Positions 1 through 8,074 of a DNA stretch of 36,195 bases are shown here, in pieces. A model generated the notes under the pieces. The model ran no database searches. It had not been told where the DNA came from and saw only the letters and a program-made list of their open reading frames with translations. The stretch is from JAZDFC01 sp043808235. GTDB lineage: Bacteria; Bacteroidota; Ignavibacteria; Ignavibacteriales; Melioribacteraceae. The stretch covers positions 1 to 36,195 of the forward strand of contig JAZDFC010000022.1 of NCBI GenBank assembly GCA_043808235.1, given 5' to 3'. Both the position numbers and the translations under genes were made by a program. Every line of letters begins with the position of its first letter. Position 1 is the stretch's first letter.

Positions 1-1
1 A

Positions 2-451
2 AAATCCGTTTTCGAAAATATTGTTGAACAACAGAAAGAAAATCCATACGGGATTCCATACAAACCGCATATTTGGGGAGCCGGATGGGATATTCAGGCT
101 TTCGGTGCGCGCCAATTATTCCTTTACATGGCGTTCCCGGAAATATTTTCTTCCGATTATTTATTCAACGCATTGAATTTTGTCTTAGGATGCCATCCCG
201 GCGAAAATACAATTTCATTCGCTTCGGGAGTCGGAGTTAATTCGATGACTGTGGCCTACGGAGTCAATCGTAATGAATGGTCATACATACCCGGCGGCAT
301 CGGAAGCGGTACAGCCTTGATTAGACCTGATCTTCCTGAATTAAAAACATGGCCTTATTTATGGCAACAAACAGAATATGTGCTCGGCGGCGGAACAACT
401 GATTATTTATTGCTTGCTATCGCTGCCGATTATCTTTTGAACAAAAAATGA
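2..451 (+). CDS. Glycoside hydrolase family 9 enzyme, C-terminal part (5' end outside window)
   Basis: The reading frame is open from base 2 to the TGA at 449-451, so this is the last 149 residues of a longer protein. The internal ATG at 128 is not the true start. The segment reads NPYGIPY, then WGAGWD, a conserved FVLGCHPGENT block, SGVGVNSMTVAYGVNR, SYIPGG, LIRPDLPELK and WQQTEYVLGGGTTDYLL. These match the C-terminal part of the (alpha/alpha)6 barrel of GH9 endoglucanases and exo-beta-glucosaminidase-like relatives. GH9 enzymes cleave beta-1,4-glucans by inversion; the general acid Glu lies near the C-terminus, and the Glu of WQQTEY is the likely one by position. No sorting domain follows, so this enzyme would not be a T9SS cargo through a type A tag. 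A GH5 enzyme lies about 3.7 kb downstream, which fits a polysaccharide-use region. Substrate is not decided by the sequence. Confidence 0.8.
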   Translation, partial: KSVFENIVEQQKENPYGIPYKPHIWGAGWDIQAFGARQLFLYMAFPEIFSSDYLFNALNFVLGCHPGENTISFASGVGVNSMTVAYGVNRNEWSYIPGGIGSGTALIRPDLPELKTWPYLWQQTEYVLGGGTTDYLLLAIAADYLLNKK

Positions 452-683
452 ATCCTTATTAATGTTAACGAAGGTGGAGTTAAACTCCGTGCGGTTGATC
501 TGCCAATCGGCTAAATCAAAAAAACCATGAGCGGTAACTTCCTTGAGAGATGTTTGTGTTGATGTTATTCATACTGCATCGCTTATCAAAAACGGATGCT
601 GTTGTTTGGATAGCTGACTATTAAACGATAGTTTTGCATCAATAGCTCCTGAATATTAATAAACGCATAAAAATTACTTGAAT
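452..683. other. Intergenic stretch with no convincing gene
   Basis: Both strands were read. Only short broken frames are present, the longest being about 35 codons on the minus strand without a start or family resemblance. A 13-base near-palindrome, GGAGTTAAACTCC, lies at about 477-489 but has no following T-run, so it is not a standard terminator. The stretch lies between a GH9 gene end and a decayed gene, so it could hold unrecognisable remnants. Confidence 0.4.
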
Positions 684-1197
684 ATGAAGATTGAAGACAG
701 AATATTGAAGCCCGAAGGCAGACGCCTTGAATTCAAGGAGAACCTTAGCCAGGGCGATAGAATAGAAAGGACTGTTATCGCTTTCAGTAACGATGCGGGC
801 GGTGAAATTTATATCGGTATAAAAAACGATCCGGAGATAGAAGTTAAATATCTCGAACCGGGGTTATCGTTCCAGATGCGGTTCATAAAAAAGAATTTTT
901 TACAGCAAAAGAGCGGAGTTGCTACGGACTTGGTACAGGGATGGGACTAAGTTGGCACTAAGTATAAAAGAGGTGCAAAAAATACTTGAATTATGCCGAA
1001 ACGCTCAACCAATAACCGATTTAATGAAGAACCATGAGTGGAAAGATAGAACGAAATTTAAGAATAAATTTCTCAAGCCATTGATAGAATTGAATATCAT
1101 AGCCATGACTATTCCCGATAAGCCGAATAGTTCTAAACAGAAATATATTATTACAGAGAACGGAAGTGAGTTGCTGAATAGTCTGATACAGCAGTAG
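684..1197 (+). pseudogene. Decayed AlbA/RecG-like ATP-binding (Schlafen AlbA_2) transcriptional regulator
   Basis: Two adjacent frames together resemble the two ends of an AlbA-type ATP-binding protein (COG2865 group, usually about 400-500 residues). The first frame (ATG at 684, or TTG at 678) has the classic N-terminus, EGRRLEFKENLS, then IERTVIAFSNDAGGEIYIGI. After about 50 residues it jumps to material normally near the end of the ATPase part (FIKKNFLQQKSGV) and stops at 948-950. The next frame continues with GTKLALS and a winged-helix tail: KEVQKILELC, then LIELNIIAMTIPDKPNSSKQ. The middle of the protein is missing and the frames do not join, so I read this as an internal deletion plus a frameshift. 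The product, if any, would lack most of the ATP-binding domain. Two separate small genes remain possible but are less likely. Confidence 0.65.
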
Positions 1198-1251
1198 GAT
1201 GTCCATTAATACAAAGTGCGTCACTAAATATTACTTTTATGGAAAACAAAA

Positions 1252-1324
1252 TAACACGAACACAACAAAGTACTTGCTACAGCGCTAACCCTGCGGCAGC
1301 GCTTCAGTTGCTATAACGTTAAGG
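1252..1324. repeat. Nested inverted repeat with attC-like layout
   Basis: An outer pair TAAC (1252-1255) and GTTA (1318-1321), a second pair CAAC (1263-1266) and GTTG (1307-1310), and an inner pair AGCGCT (1281-1286) and AGCGCT (1298-1303) fold on one another. Spacers between outer and second boxes are 7 bases on both sides. This imitates the R-L-loop-L-R layout of an integron attC site, with GTTAAGG at the right end. The left box does not fit the full RYYYAAC consensus and no integrase is seen, so the call is tentative. Confidence 0.25.
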
Positions 1325-1333
1325 AGAAACAAA

Positions 1334-1888
1334 ATGGAACGGAAAGAATTTCTAAAAGCGGCATGCACATTTGGAATTTGTTCTTGTGCAGGAATGTCCA
1401 TGTTATCAAGCGGAAATATTTTTGCAGCCGGAAGTTCAAATGCAGAAGGCGAAACCGATTGGAGAATCGGATTTATGCAGAAACGATTTGCCAATTTGAT
1501 AAAAATATTGGATAATGTTTCTGACCCCGTAGAGAAAAAGAAAATACTCGAAGATATGGGCAGAGGTTGTGCAAATGAAAGCAAAGATCAATACACAAAA
1601 TTTATCGGCAATCCCGAAGGAATGCTGGAAGTTATCAAATCGGAATGGGCTGAGAATACCGAATACGACAAAGAGAAAAATCGTGTTCGAATCATCGGAA
1701 AAAAAATGGAATCATGTTTTTGTCCGTTTGTTGATAGTTCCCTTATGCCAAAAGAATTTTGTAACTGCTCAATGGGTTACAACAAACAAATGTTCGAAAC
1801 TATTTTCGAAAAGAATGTGAATGTTTCAATCGAGGAGTCAAAACTATACGGTGGCGAAAGGTGTAGTTTTATTATTGATGTAATTTAA
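1334..1888 (+). CDS. Exported Cys-rich hypothetical protein with V4R/ATC-hydrolase-like C-terminus
   Basis: This 184-residue protein starts at an ATG preceded by AAGGAG (1321-1326). The N-terminus, MERKEFLKAACTFGICSC, looks like the Tat-type leaders of metallo- and redox proteins (RxxFLK-type) but has RK rather than a twin Arg. A hydrophobic stretch runs to about residue 32. Nine cysteines are present, at about 11, 16, 18, 79, 128, 130, 143, 145 and 177. The C-terminal half holds CFCPF, FCNCSMGYN and a final GGERCSFIIDV. That C-terminal pattern resembles small-molecule-binding V4R or L-2-amino-thiazoline-4-carboxylate hydrolase-like folds, and the whole resembles an uncharacterised DUF family (possibly DUF6144). 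I do not know its function. The paired CxC motifs would suit metal or thiol chemistry, which is inference. Confidence 0.75.
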   Translation: MERKEFLKAACTFGICSCAGMSMLSSGNIFAAGSSNAEGETDWRIGFMQKRFANLIKILDNVSDPVEKKKILEDMGRGCANESKDQYTKFIGNPEGMLEVIKSEWAENTEYDKEKNRVRIIGKKMESCFCPFVDSSLMPKEFCNCSMGYNKQMFETIFEKNVNVSIEESKLYGGERCSFIIDVI

Positions 1889-1974
1889 AGTTTCCTCGTA
1901 AGAATTACTAAATCGATTAGTTTTATTGTTTCGAGGACAATGATTCTCGTAAATTGGCAATTTTTGTCTTGATA

Positions 1975-2058
1975 TAAGACACATCCTCCTATTATTTCAG
2001 TAACTTAACCCTTTGCAACTTGACAAGCGAATAAATAGTCTCTATTTTAAGACACATT
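1975..2058 (+). repeat. Direct repeat TAAGACACAT upstream of a T9SS cargo gene
   Basis: TAAGACACAT occurs at 1975-1984 and again at 2048-2057, both followed within a few bases by TCCT. The second copy directly follows the candidate -10. A third copy, extended to TAAGACACATT, lies on the minus strand at 14030-14020, upstream of another T9SS cargo gene. An operator or activator site is possible. Confidence 0.35.
2020..2048 (+). promoter_or_regulatory. Sigma70-like promoter candidate for the six-repeat secreted protein
   Basis: TTGACA at 2020-2025 is followed after 17 bases by TATTTT at 2043-2048, about 60 bases before the ATG at 2109. The -35 is perfect and the spacing ideal. Bacteria of this group may use a different consensus, so the call is moderate. 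Confidence 0.4.
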
Positions 2059-2108
2059 ATCCTTTTTATCCCGCAAATAACTTTTATAAATTAAATCGGA
2101 GTTAGAAT

Positions 2109-4046
2109 ATGAAAAGAATAAATCACTTTTTATCTTTAGTCACTGTAATCCTTTTCCAGATAATTGGAAATATAAATATATCTGCGCAACCCGGCTATAA
2201 TTCAGAATCACCTGCTACAGTAGCCGGCACACATTATTTACACACAAGTTTAGCTTCAAATATTGTAGACAATTATTCTTATTTGGATAATCCGCTTACA
2301 AATGGAAATCCTAATGCACTCATCATTATTGAGCAAAACTGGAATCCAGGCGGCAGCGGCGGAACATATAATCCAGCCAACGTAGGTGTTTGGTATGATG
2401 GGTCCCAATGGGCTATCTTCAATCAGAACTTGGCAGCAATGCCGGAGAATTCAGCTTTTAATATTTCCATTGTTCCACCCAGCAATCCGAATGGATTCAT
2501 TCATACAACTGATGCATCAAACATAAATTCACATTTAACTTACATTACGAATCCGTTGCTTGATGGGAATCCCGACGCAGTATTTTTGGTTACACCAAAT
2601 TGGAATCCCGGCGGAGTTGGTGGTACATACAACGACCATTCAATAGGCATATGGTTTGATGGAATTCAATGGACGATATTCAATCAGGATTTTGCAGCAA
2701 TGCCGGAAAATGCTTCTTTCAATATTTTTGTAATGAAAAACAGCACCGAGGCAATCATACATACTTCAACAGTTTCAAATACTTCCACTAATTATACTTT
2801 GATTGATCACCCGCAGTTAAACGGAAATCCAAACGCCCAGATTTATACAACTCAAAACTGGAATCCTCTGGGTGTTTATAATGCAGCGTCAACCGGTGTT
2901 TGGTATTCAAATAGCGCTCAAAAGTGGTCTATTTTCAACGAAGATAATATCTCACCTTTACCTGAAGGAGCAAGTTTCAATGTATATTTTGGTTCCCCTC
3001 AATTTGTACACACTGCTGCGGCAAATAATTTACAGTCGGATCTTACATTGATCGATCATCCTCTTTTAAACAACAATGATGCAGCTTTTTTATTTGTAAC
3101 TCATAATTATAACCCCGATGGTGCCGCATCAAATTACCATAATAAGGCAATCGGTGTTTATGATAACGGTAATGCCTGGGGTATATATAACCAGGATGCA
3201 ACTGAAATGCCCGAAGGAATTACATTTAATGTTGCCATTGCACCACTAAGCGATAATGTTTTCAGACATACGACCAATGCAACAAATATAACTGCGAACT
3301 GGACAGCCCTTGATCATAGCGCTTTAAACGGAAATACTTCTGCAAGAATATTTGTTACTCCGGTTTATGTATCGCTACGACATATCCCTACTATTGGAGT
3401 TTATTATAATGGTTCAAATTGGGCAGTCTTTAATCAGGATATAAGTTTAATGCCCGAAGCATCGGATTTTAACGTTATGATTGGCGATGATATAAACTCA
3501 TTTACTCACATAGCCAGTGCAGAAAATACTTTCGGCAACTATACGGTGATAGATGATGCAAGAATAAATGGTAGTCCGGATGCTATTTTAATCGTTACTC
3601 AAAATTGGAATTATGCAGGCGTTTATAATAATCATGAAGTCGGAATTTGGTATACTGGTTCTAACTGGTCGGTCTATAACGAAGATATGACTGATTTACC
3701 TGAAAATGCAGCATTTAATATTCACATTGCAGAACCCGGCGACCCGGTAACCTCAGTCGAAGAGGCTGAAACTACAATCCCCACGACATTCAATCTAGAA
3801 CAAAACTATCCGAATCCGTTTAATCCAACAACGGTTATAAGTTATCAGTTATCAGTTACCAGCAATGTTGAATTAAAGATTTATGATATCTTAGGAAGAG
3901 AAATGGCAACCTTAGTCAACGAGATAAAATCACCTGGACATTATGAAGTTAATTTCAATGGGGATGATCTCTCTAGCGGAATATATTTCTATAAGATTCA
4001 GGCAGGTGAATTTTCTGCTGTAAGAAAAATGATGCTGCTTAAATAA
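2109..4046 (+). CDS. T9SS-secreted protein with six tandem ~83-residue beta repeats (DUF7452-like)
   Basis: The protein has 645 residues. Residues 1-27 form a signal peptide ending near ISAQ. Six repeats follow, starting with HT(S/T/A) at about residues 45, 132, 218, 301 and 387, and HIAS at about 466. Each repeat has the order: HT..SN, a (D/N)(H/N)PxL(N/D)GNPxA block, (T/E)QNWNPGG, GxWY, W(A/S/T)IFNQD and MPE.A.FN. The repeat resembles an uncharacterised Pfam domain I recall as DUF7452; that label needs checking. Residues about 560-645 are a T9SS type A sorting domain with EQNYPNPFNPTT and the closing KMMLLK. The protein is therefore expected on the cell surface or outside. Repeats 3, 5 and 6 are shorter in the NPGG loop, and repeat 5 has lost the NWNP motif. 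The role is unknown; surface binding or adhesion is a guess. Confidence 0.85.
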   Translation: MKRINHFLSLVTVILFQIIGNINISAQPGYNSESPATVAGTHYLHTSLASNIVDNYSYLDNPLTNGNPNALIIIEQNWNPGGSGGTYNPANVGVWYDGSQWAIFNQNLAAMPENSAFNISIVPPSNPNGFIHTTDASNINSHLTYITNPLLDGNPDAVFLVTPNWNPGGVGGTYNDHSIGIWFDGIQWTIFNQDFAAMPENASFNIFVMKNSTEAIIHTSTVSNTSTNYTLIDHPQLNGNPNAQIYTTQNWNPLGVYNAASTGVWYSNSAQKWSIFNEDNISPLPEGASFNVYFGSPQFVHTAAANNLQSDLTLIDHPLLNNNDAAFLFVTHNYNPDGAASNYHNKAIGVYDNGNAWGIYNQDATEMPEGITFNVAIAPLSDNVFRHTTNATNITANWTALDHSALNGNTSARIFVTPVYVSLRHIPTIGVYYNGSNWAVFNQDISLMPEASDFNVMIGDDINSFTHIASAENTFGNYTVIDDARINGSPDAILIVTQNWNYAGVYNNHEVGIWYTGSNWSVYNEDMTDLPENAAFNIHIAEPGDPVTSVEEAETTIPTTFNLEQNYPNPFNPTTVISYQLSVTSNVELKIYDILGREMATLVNEIKSPGHYEVNFNGDDLSSGIYFYKIQAGEFSAVRKMMLLK

Positions 4047-4066
4047 TAATTTCGATACCCTCCTTA

Positions 4067-4100
4067 AGCCCGGCTGAATACTCGGCCGGGTTTTTATTTT
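4067..4100 (+). terminator. Rho-independent terminator
   Basis: CCCGGC (4069-4074) pairs with GCCGGG (4085-4090) over a 10-base loop, followed by TTTTTATTTTT. It lies 20 bases after the stop of the six-repeat protein gene. Confidence 0.85.
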
Positions 4101-4187
4101 TAAACACTCTCAAAAATTCTTTCGAGATGATTTCCTATCTTTGAATGCAAATTAATTTTATGAATTCCTTATCCGGGTAAAATAAAT

Positions 4188-6116
4188 ATGAGAAAAATCG
4201 CATTGTTCTACTTGCTAACTCTTTCCATTACATGGGGCCAGCAGCAGCCATTCAACCGCGGAGTTAACCTTACCAGTTGGTTTCAGGTAGATGATATAAG
4301 ACAGATACAATTTTCAAAATTCGACCGGCAGGATTTTGTGCAATTAAAAAGTCTGGGCGTCGATGTCGTCCGGCTTCCGCTTAATCTTCATTTCATGACG
4401 AACGGTGCACCGGATTATACGATTGATCCCTTGTTTTATTTTTTTCTTGATCAAGTTGTCGATTGGGCGGAAGAACAGCAAATTCATCTTATACTCGATA
4501 ACCATACATTCGATGTTACTTTGGATACCGATCCAAATATCGATCAAATTCTTATCCCTGTTTGGACACAAATGGCAGAACATTTTGAAGATCGATCGAA
4601 CTATATTTATTATGAAATTCTAAATGAACCACATGGAATTGATGATGCACGATGGAATGAAATTCAGCAGGCAGTTGTCGATGCAATTCGTCTGGTAGAT
4701 CAAACACATACAATAGTTATTGGACCTGCGGGATGGAACAGTTATTCCAATTTAGCAGCTATGCCTATTTACAATAACGATAACCTGATTTACACTTTTC
4801 ATTTTTACGATCCGTTTATCTTCACTCATCAAGGAGCAAGTTGGACTGACCCTTCTATGGAACCTTTGGCTAATGTTCCTTTTCCATACGATGCAAGTAA
4901 AATGCCTGATTGTCCACCGGAATTAGTGGGGACGTGGATACAATCCGAACTTAATGCTTATTCGAATAATGGGACTATCCAAAAGGTTCGCGATTTGCTG
5001 GATATCGCATTTCAATTTCAGCAAGAGAGAAATGTTCAACTTTTCTGCGGTGAATTTGGAGTATTCATTCCCAACAGTCCAAATAATGACAGAACATTAT
5101 GGTACAACATCGTGCGGACTTATCTTGAACAAAACAATATTGCTTGGACAATTTGGGATTACAAAGGAGCATTCGGTTTGTTTGATAAAGGCAGCAATGA
5201 AATGTTTGACTACGATTTGAATATCCCCCTGGTTAATTCACTGGGTTTTAATGAACCTGCACAATTCGAGTATGTATTAAATCCGGACTCAACAGAATTG
5301 AAATTGTATGATGATTATATCGGGAAAAACATTTCGGGTTACAGTTGGACTGAGGGTGAATACAATTTTTACAATGATGACGATCCAGCAATCGGAAATT
5401 TTAGTCTAACTTGGACCGGTGCAAATCAATACGATGCAATTGTCTTTGATTTCCTTCCCGATAAAGATCTGTCGCGTTTACTTGATGAAGATTTTGTTTT
5501 TGATTTCTGGTTCAAAGGCGATAACCTTAACATCGCTTTTGATATCAGATTTATTGATACCAAGACAGATGTTCCCGAAGATCATCCATGGAGAATGCGT
5601 TATACTATTAACAGTACGGTTGTAGATATTAATAACGAATGGCAGCATATTCAAATTCCATTAAAAGAATTTTCGGAACATGGATCGTGGGACGACGGCT
5701 GGTTTAATCCTATTGGCGATTTTGACTGGAAAGCAGTTGACCGATTTGAAATTGTTGCCGAGCATAAAAATCTACCAAATCAACTTTGGTTCGACGATAT
5801 TAAAATCTATAATCCGAATGTCTCCTTTACAGAAGAAAGTGAATCAATTCCTCTTTCATTCAAACTCGAACAGAATTATCCAAATCCGTTTAATCCGACT
5901 ACAGTTATTAGTTATCAGTTGCCAGTTAACAGTCAAGTAAAATTAAAAGTGTATGATGTGTTAGGTAAAGAAATCGCAACTTTAGTGAATGCAGAAAAAA
6001 ATCCTGGAATGTATAAAGTATATTTTGACGCAAAAAATCTACCGAGTGGAATATATTTTTATCAATTGAAAAGCGGAAGCCTTGTAATGACGAAGAAGAT
6101 GGTTTTGATGAAGTAA
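4188..6116 (+). CDS. GH5 endoglucanase-type glycoside hydrolase with accessory beta-sandwich and T9SS tag
   Basis: The protein has 642 residues, with a signal peptide in residues 1-17 (cleavage near TWG/QQ). Residues about 20-352 are a GH5 (beta/alpha)8 barrel: FNRGVNLTSWF at the start, VVRLPLN, the acid/base Glu147 in YEILNEPH, HFYDPF around 205, and the nucleophile Glu289 in FCGEFG, then WTIWDYKGAFG. GH5 enzymes cleave beta-1,4-linked glucans or mannans with retention. Residues about 360-550 look like a CBM11/galactose-binding-like beta-sandwich (GYSWTEGEYNF, then WQHIQIPLKEF and LWFDDIKIYNP). The last 89 residues are a type A sorting domain. Both catalytic residues are present, so it should be active; exact substrate is not determined. 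It has its own promoter region, since a terminator precedes it. Confidence 0.9.
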   Translation: MRKIALFYLLTLSITWGQQQPFNRGVNLTSWFQVDDIRQIQFSKFDRQDFVQLKSLGVDVVRLPLNLHFMTNGAPDYTIDPLFYFFLDQVVDWAEEQQIHLILDNHTFDVTLDTDPNIDQILIPVWTQMAEHFEDRSNYIYYEILNEPHGIDDARWNEIQQAVVDAIRLVDQTHTIVIGPAGWNSYSNLAAMPIYNNDNLIYTFHFYDPFIFTHQGASWTDPSMEPLANVPFPYDASKMPDCPPELVGTWIQSELNAYSNNGTIQKVRDLLDIAFQFQQERNVQLFCGEFGVFIPNSPNNDRTLWYNIVRTYLEQNNIAWTIWDYKGAFGLFDKGSNEMFDYDLNIPLVNSLGFNEPAQFEYVLNPDSTELKLYDDYIGKNISGYSWTEGEYNFYNDDDPAIGNFSLTWTGANQYDAIVFDFLPDKDLSRLLDEDFVFDFWFKGDNLNIAFDIRFIDTKTDVPEDHPWRMRYTINSTVVDINNEWQHIQIPLKEFSEHGSWDDGWFNPIGDFDWKAVDRFEIVAEHKNLPNQLWFDDIKIYNPNVSFTEESESIPLSFKLEQNYPNPFNPTTVISYQLPVNSQVKLKVYDVLGKEIATLVNAEKNPGMYKVYFDAKNLPSGIYFYQLKSGSLVMTKKMVLMK

Positions 6117-6382
6117 CTTAGTTATTCTAACATCTATTTCCTTATATAGAATGTGTTGAAATCAAAAACCATTAATTTTACTCTCCCATCACAAAGATAA
6201 TAGGATAATCTAATCCATTGCAATATTGACATTAGCATTTGAATTTGATATAATACGACCAGTTATCTTTTTATTGAAATACCTATTCTCCTGGTAGCAT
6301 TTTTCACTTCCGTTTGTGATTAGTAAAAAAAATTAACCGTTCCTTTTATTCTTTCATTTAATAACAAAATCAGAAAGGGAAA
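6117..6382. other. Intergenic leader region before the peptidase-like gene
   Basis: No open frame of note is present on either strand. The stretch contains the usual AT-rich upstream sequence and ends with AGAAAGGGAAA just before the ATG at 6383, a plausible ribosome binding site. No clear terminator for the GH5 gene was found. Confidence 0.4.
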
Positions 6383-7981
6383 ATGATGAGAAATTCACTT
6401 AAGCACAGTAATAATAGAATATCATTTTATTGTACTATCTTTTTGCTTCTGTCTTATATCGGATTATTTGCACAGACGAAGAGTGAAAGATCATTTGCTG
6501 TTTTATCCGATTACAATAATCTTAATAATCCTACAGAGGGAATTGAGATTCAGGATGTGTTCGTAGGACAAATAAATCAACTGAATATGAATCCCCCAAT
6601 TATGTACTCAACCGAAGGTATAATTATGTTCAATTACCAAAGCCAAGACCCGCACTATTTGACAATTGGTGCACAAACATCTCTTGGCAATTTTTCATTT
6701 ATTTCTCAAAATGCATTTGCCCCCCCATCACCAAGTTTTTTTTCAAGATTTGCTATCAGATTTGACATGGGAGAATTAGGAATTGAAGAAGGTGAACAAT
6801 GGCCTCCTTCATTGGGCTTGCAAATATTCATCCATTTCTCCCGTACACCAATGCCGGAACCGCCGCAAGAATTTTATACTTTTGCAGCGAATGTAGCTCC
6901 GGTTGATGATGATGCAAGCAACGAATATGCCGATGAAACTAACGAAGAAGAACCGCAGATAAATACCGAAAATCCGGCGCCAAACTTGAATTCACCAATT
7001 ACTGTGATGCATCACTATGGCTGCACAGTACCAAATGTTGATCTGGATAACGGTGAATATCCCGCCTCATCATCATATGCCGGCGATAAAAATGCCTGCG
7101 GACCGGCAGCGGCTGCAAATAGTATGGCATGGATGGCTTCCGCATTCAGCGAAATTACTATTCCATTTAGTCATAGAGCCCTACTGGATTCATTAAGTAA
7201 ATACATGAAACGTCAAGCAAATGGGGGCGTAAGTATTGAAACATTTGTTAAAGGCAAATTGGATTTTATACGCGCTCATAATTTACCGATTAAAGTGAAG
7301 TTTCAAGCAGAAAATGTTGAAGGTGATATTAACGACTCCGGCGAAAAAACATTTGCGGATAATCAAAATGAAGGTAATTATCCAACATGGGATTTTTTGA
7401 AAGGTGAAATGGCTGATAGTGAAGATGTCGAAATTTTTTATAAATGGCACGATGGCGAAAAATGGCGCTCGCATGCTGTGGTGGTTACAGGAACCTATGA
7501 AACCGAGAACGGAAAAAAAACAATCGGTATTAAACATGATTTAAGACAAGCTGGACAGGACGGGACTGTTCAGGAATTTCCTGAAATTACTGTAGATGAA
7601 CATGGCAGAATGATTGTAAATCGACATGGCAGAAAACGATATATTTCACACATCATTTCCGAAAGCCCGGGAGAACCGAACATTATCACTAATCTAAATA
7701 ATAGTGAAGAAGAAAAAATTGGATTCTATCTTGAACAAAACTATCCGAATCCCTTTAATCCGACTACAGTAATCAGTTTTCAGTTGTCAGTCATCAGTCA
7801 GGTGAATCTAAAAATTTATGATGTATTGGGAAGAGAAATTGCAATTTTAGTGAATGAAGAAAAAAAACCTGGTACTTATAAAGTAAATTTTGATGCAAAA
7901 AATCTACCGAGCGGAGTTTATTTCTATACCTTGATAACCAATAGTTTTAATGAGACAAAGAAAATGACTCTGATAAGATAA
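6383..7981 (+). CDS. T9SS-secreted protein with C39/papain-like Cys-His-Asp domain
   Basis: The protein has 532 residues with a signal peptide ending near residue 30 (IGLFAQ). Residues 31-200 are an unrecognised N-terminal region ending in an acidic linker rich in Asp, Glu and Asn. Residues about 210-425 look like a papain-fold peptidase of the C39/C70-like sort. Cys239 sits in KNACGPAAAANSM at the start of a helix, His364 in WRSHAVVVTG, and Asp386 in KHDLRQ, in the order and local contexts expected for the catalytic triad. The last 85 or so residues are a type A sorting domain with EQNYPNPFNPTT. It is likely a surface or secreted cysteine protease, or a related hydrolase; the substrate is unknown. 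The triad assignment is my reading of motif order, not an alignment. A terminator follows immediately. Confidence 0.8.
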   Translation: MMRNSLKHSNNRISFYCTIFLLLSYIGLFAQTKSERSFAVLSDYNNLNNPTEGIEIQDVFVGQINQLNMNPPIMYSTEGIIMFNYQSQDPHYLTIGAQTSLGNFSFISQNAFAPPSPSFFSRFAIRFDMGELGIEEGEQWPPSLGLQIFIHFSRTPMPEPPQEFYTFAANVAPVDDDASNEYADETNEEEPQINTENPAPNLNSPITVMHHYGCTVPNVDLDNGEYPASSSYAGDKNACGPAAAANSMAWMASAFSEITIPFSHRALLDSLSKYMKRQANGGVSIETFVKGKLDFIRAHNLPIKVKFQAENVEGDINDSGEKTFADNQNEGNYPTWDFLKGEMADSEDVEIFYKWHDGEKWRSHAVVVTGTYETENGKKTIGIKHDLRQAGQDGTVQEFPEITVDEHGRMIVNRHGRKRYISHIISESPGEPNIITNLNNSEEEKIGFYLEQNYPNPFNPTTVISFQLSVISQVNLKIYDVLGREIAILVNEEKKPGTYKVNFDAKNLPSGVYFYTLITNSFNETKKMTLIR

Positions 7982-7995
7982 TGCTATGCTCAATA

Positions 7996-8029
7996 AAAAA
8001 TCCCGGTTAATACAAGCCGGGATTTTTTT
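7996..8029. terminator. Bidirectional hairpin terminator
   Basis: AATCCCGG pairs with CCGGGATT around a loop of about 10 bases, with A-run before and T-run after, so it can end transcripts from both strands. It lies 15 bases after the stop of the peptidase-like gene and about 45 bases beyond the stop of the convergent DUF5916 gene. Confidence 0.85.
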
Positions 8030-8074
8030 AATCAGCTGATTATATTCTAAAAAATTAAACAGTATCCATTAAAA

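Noticed and set aside
919..1197. An independent small gene beginning with TTG at 919
   Set aside because: Its sequence is the C-terminal winged-helix tail of an AlbA-type protein whose N-terminus lies just upstream, so a broken single gene explains it better.
1889..1970. Terminator after the Cys-rich gene, from the CCTCG...CGAGG pair
   Set aside because: The 5-base stem has a long loop and no T-run, so it is too weak to call.
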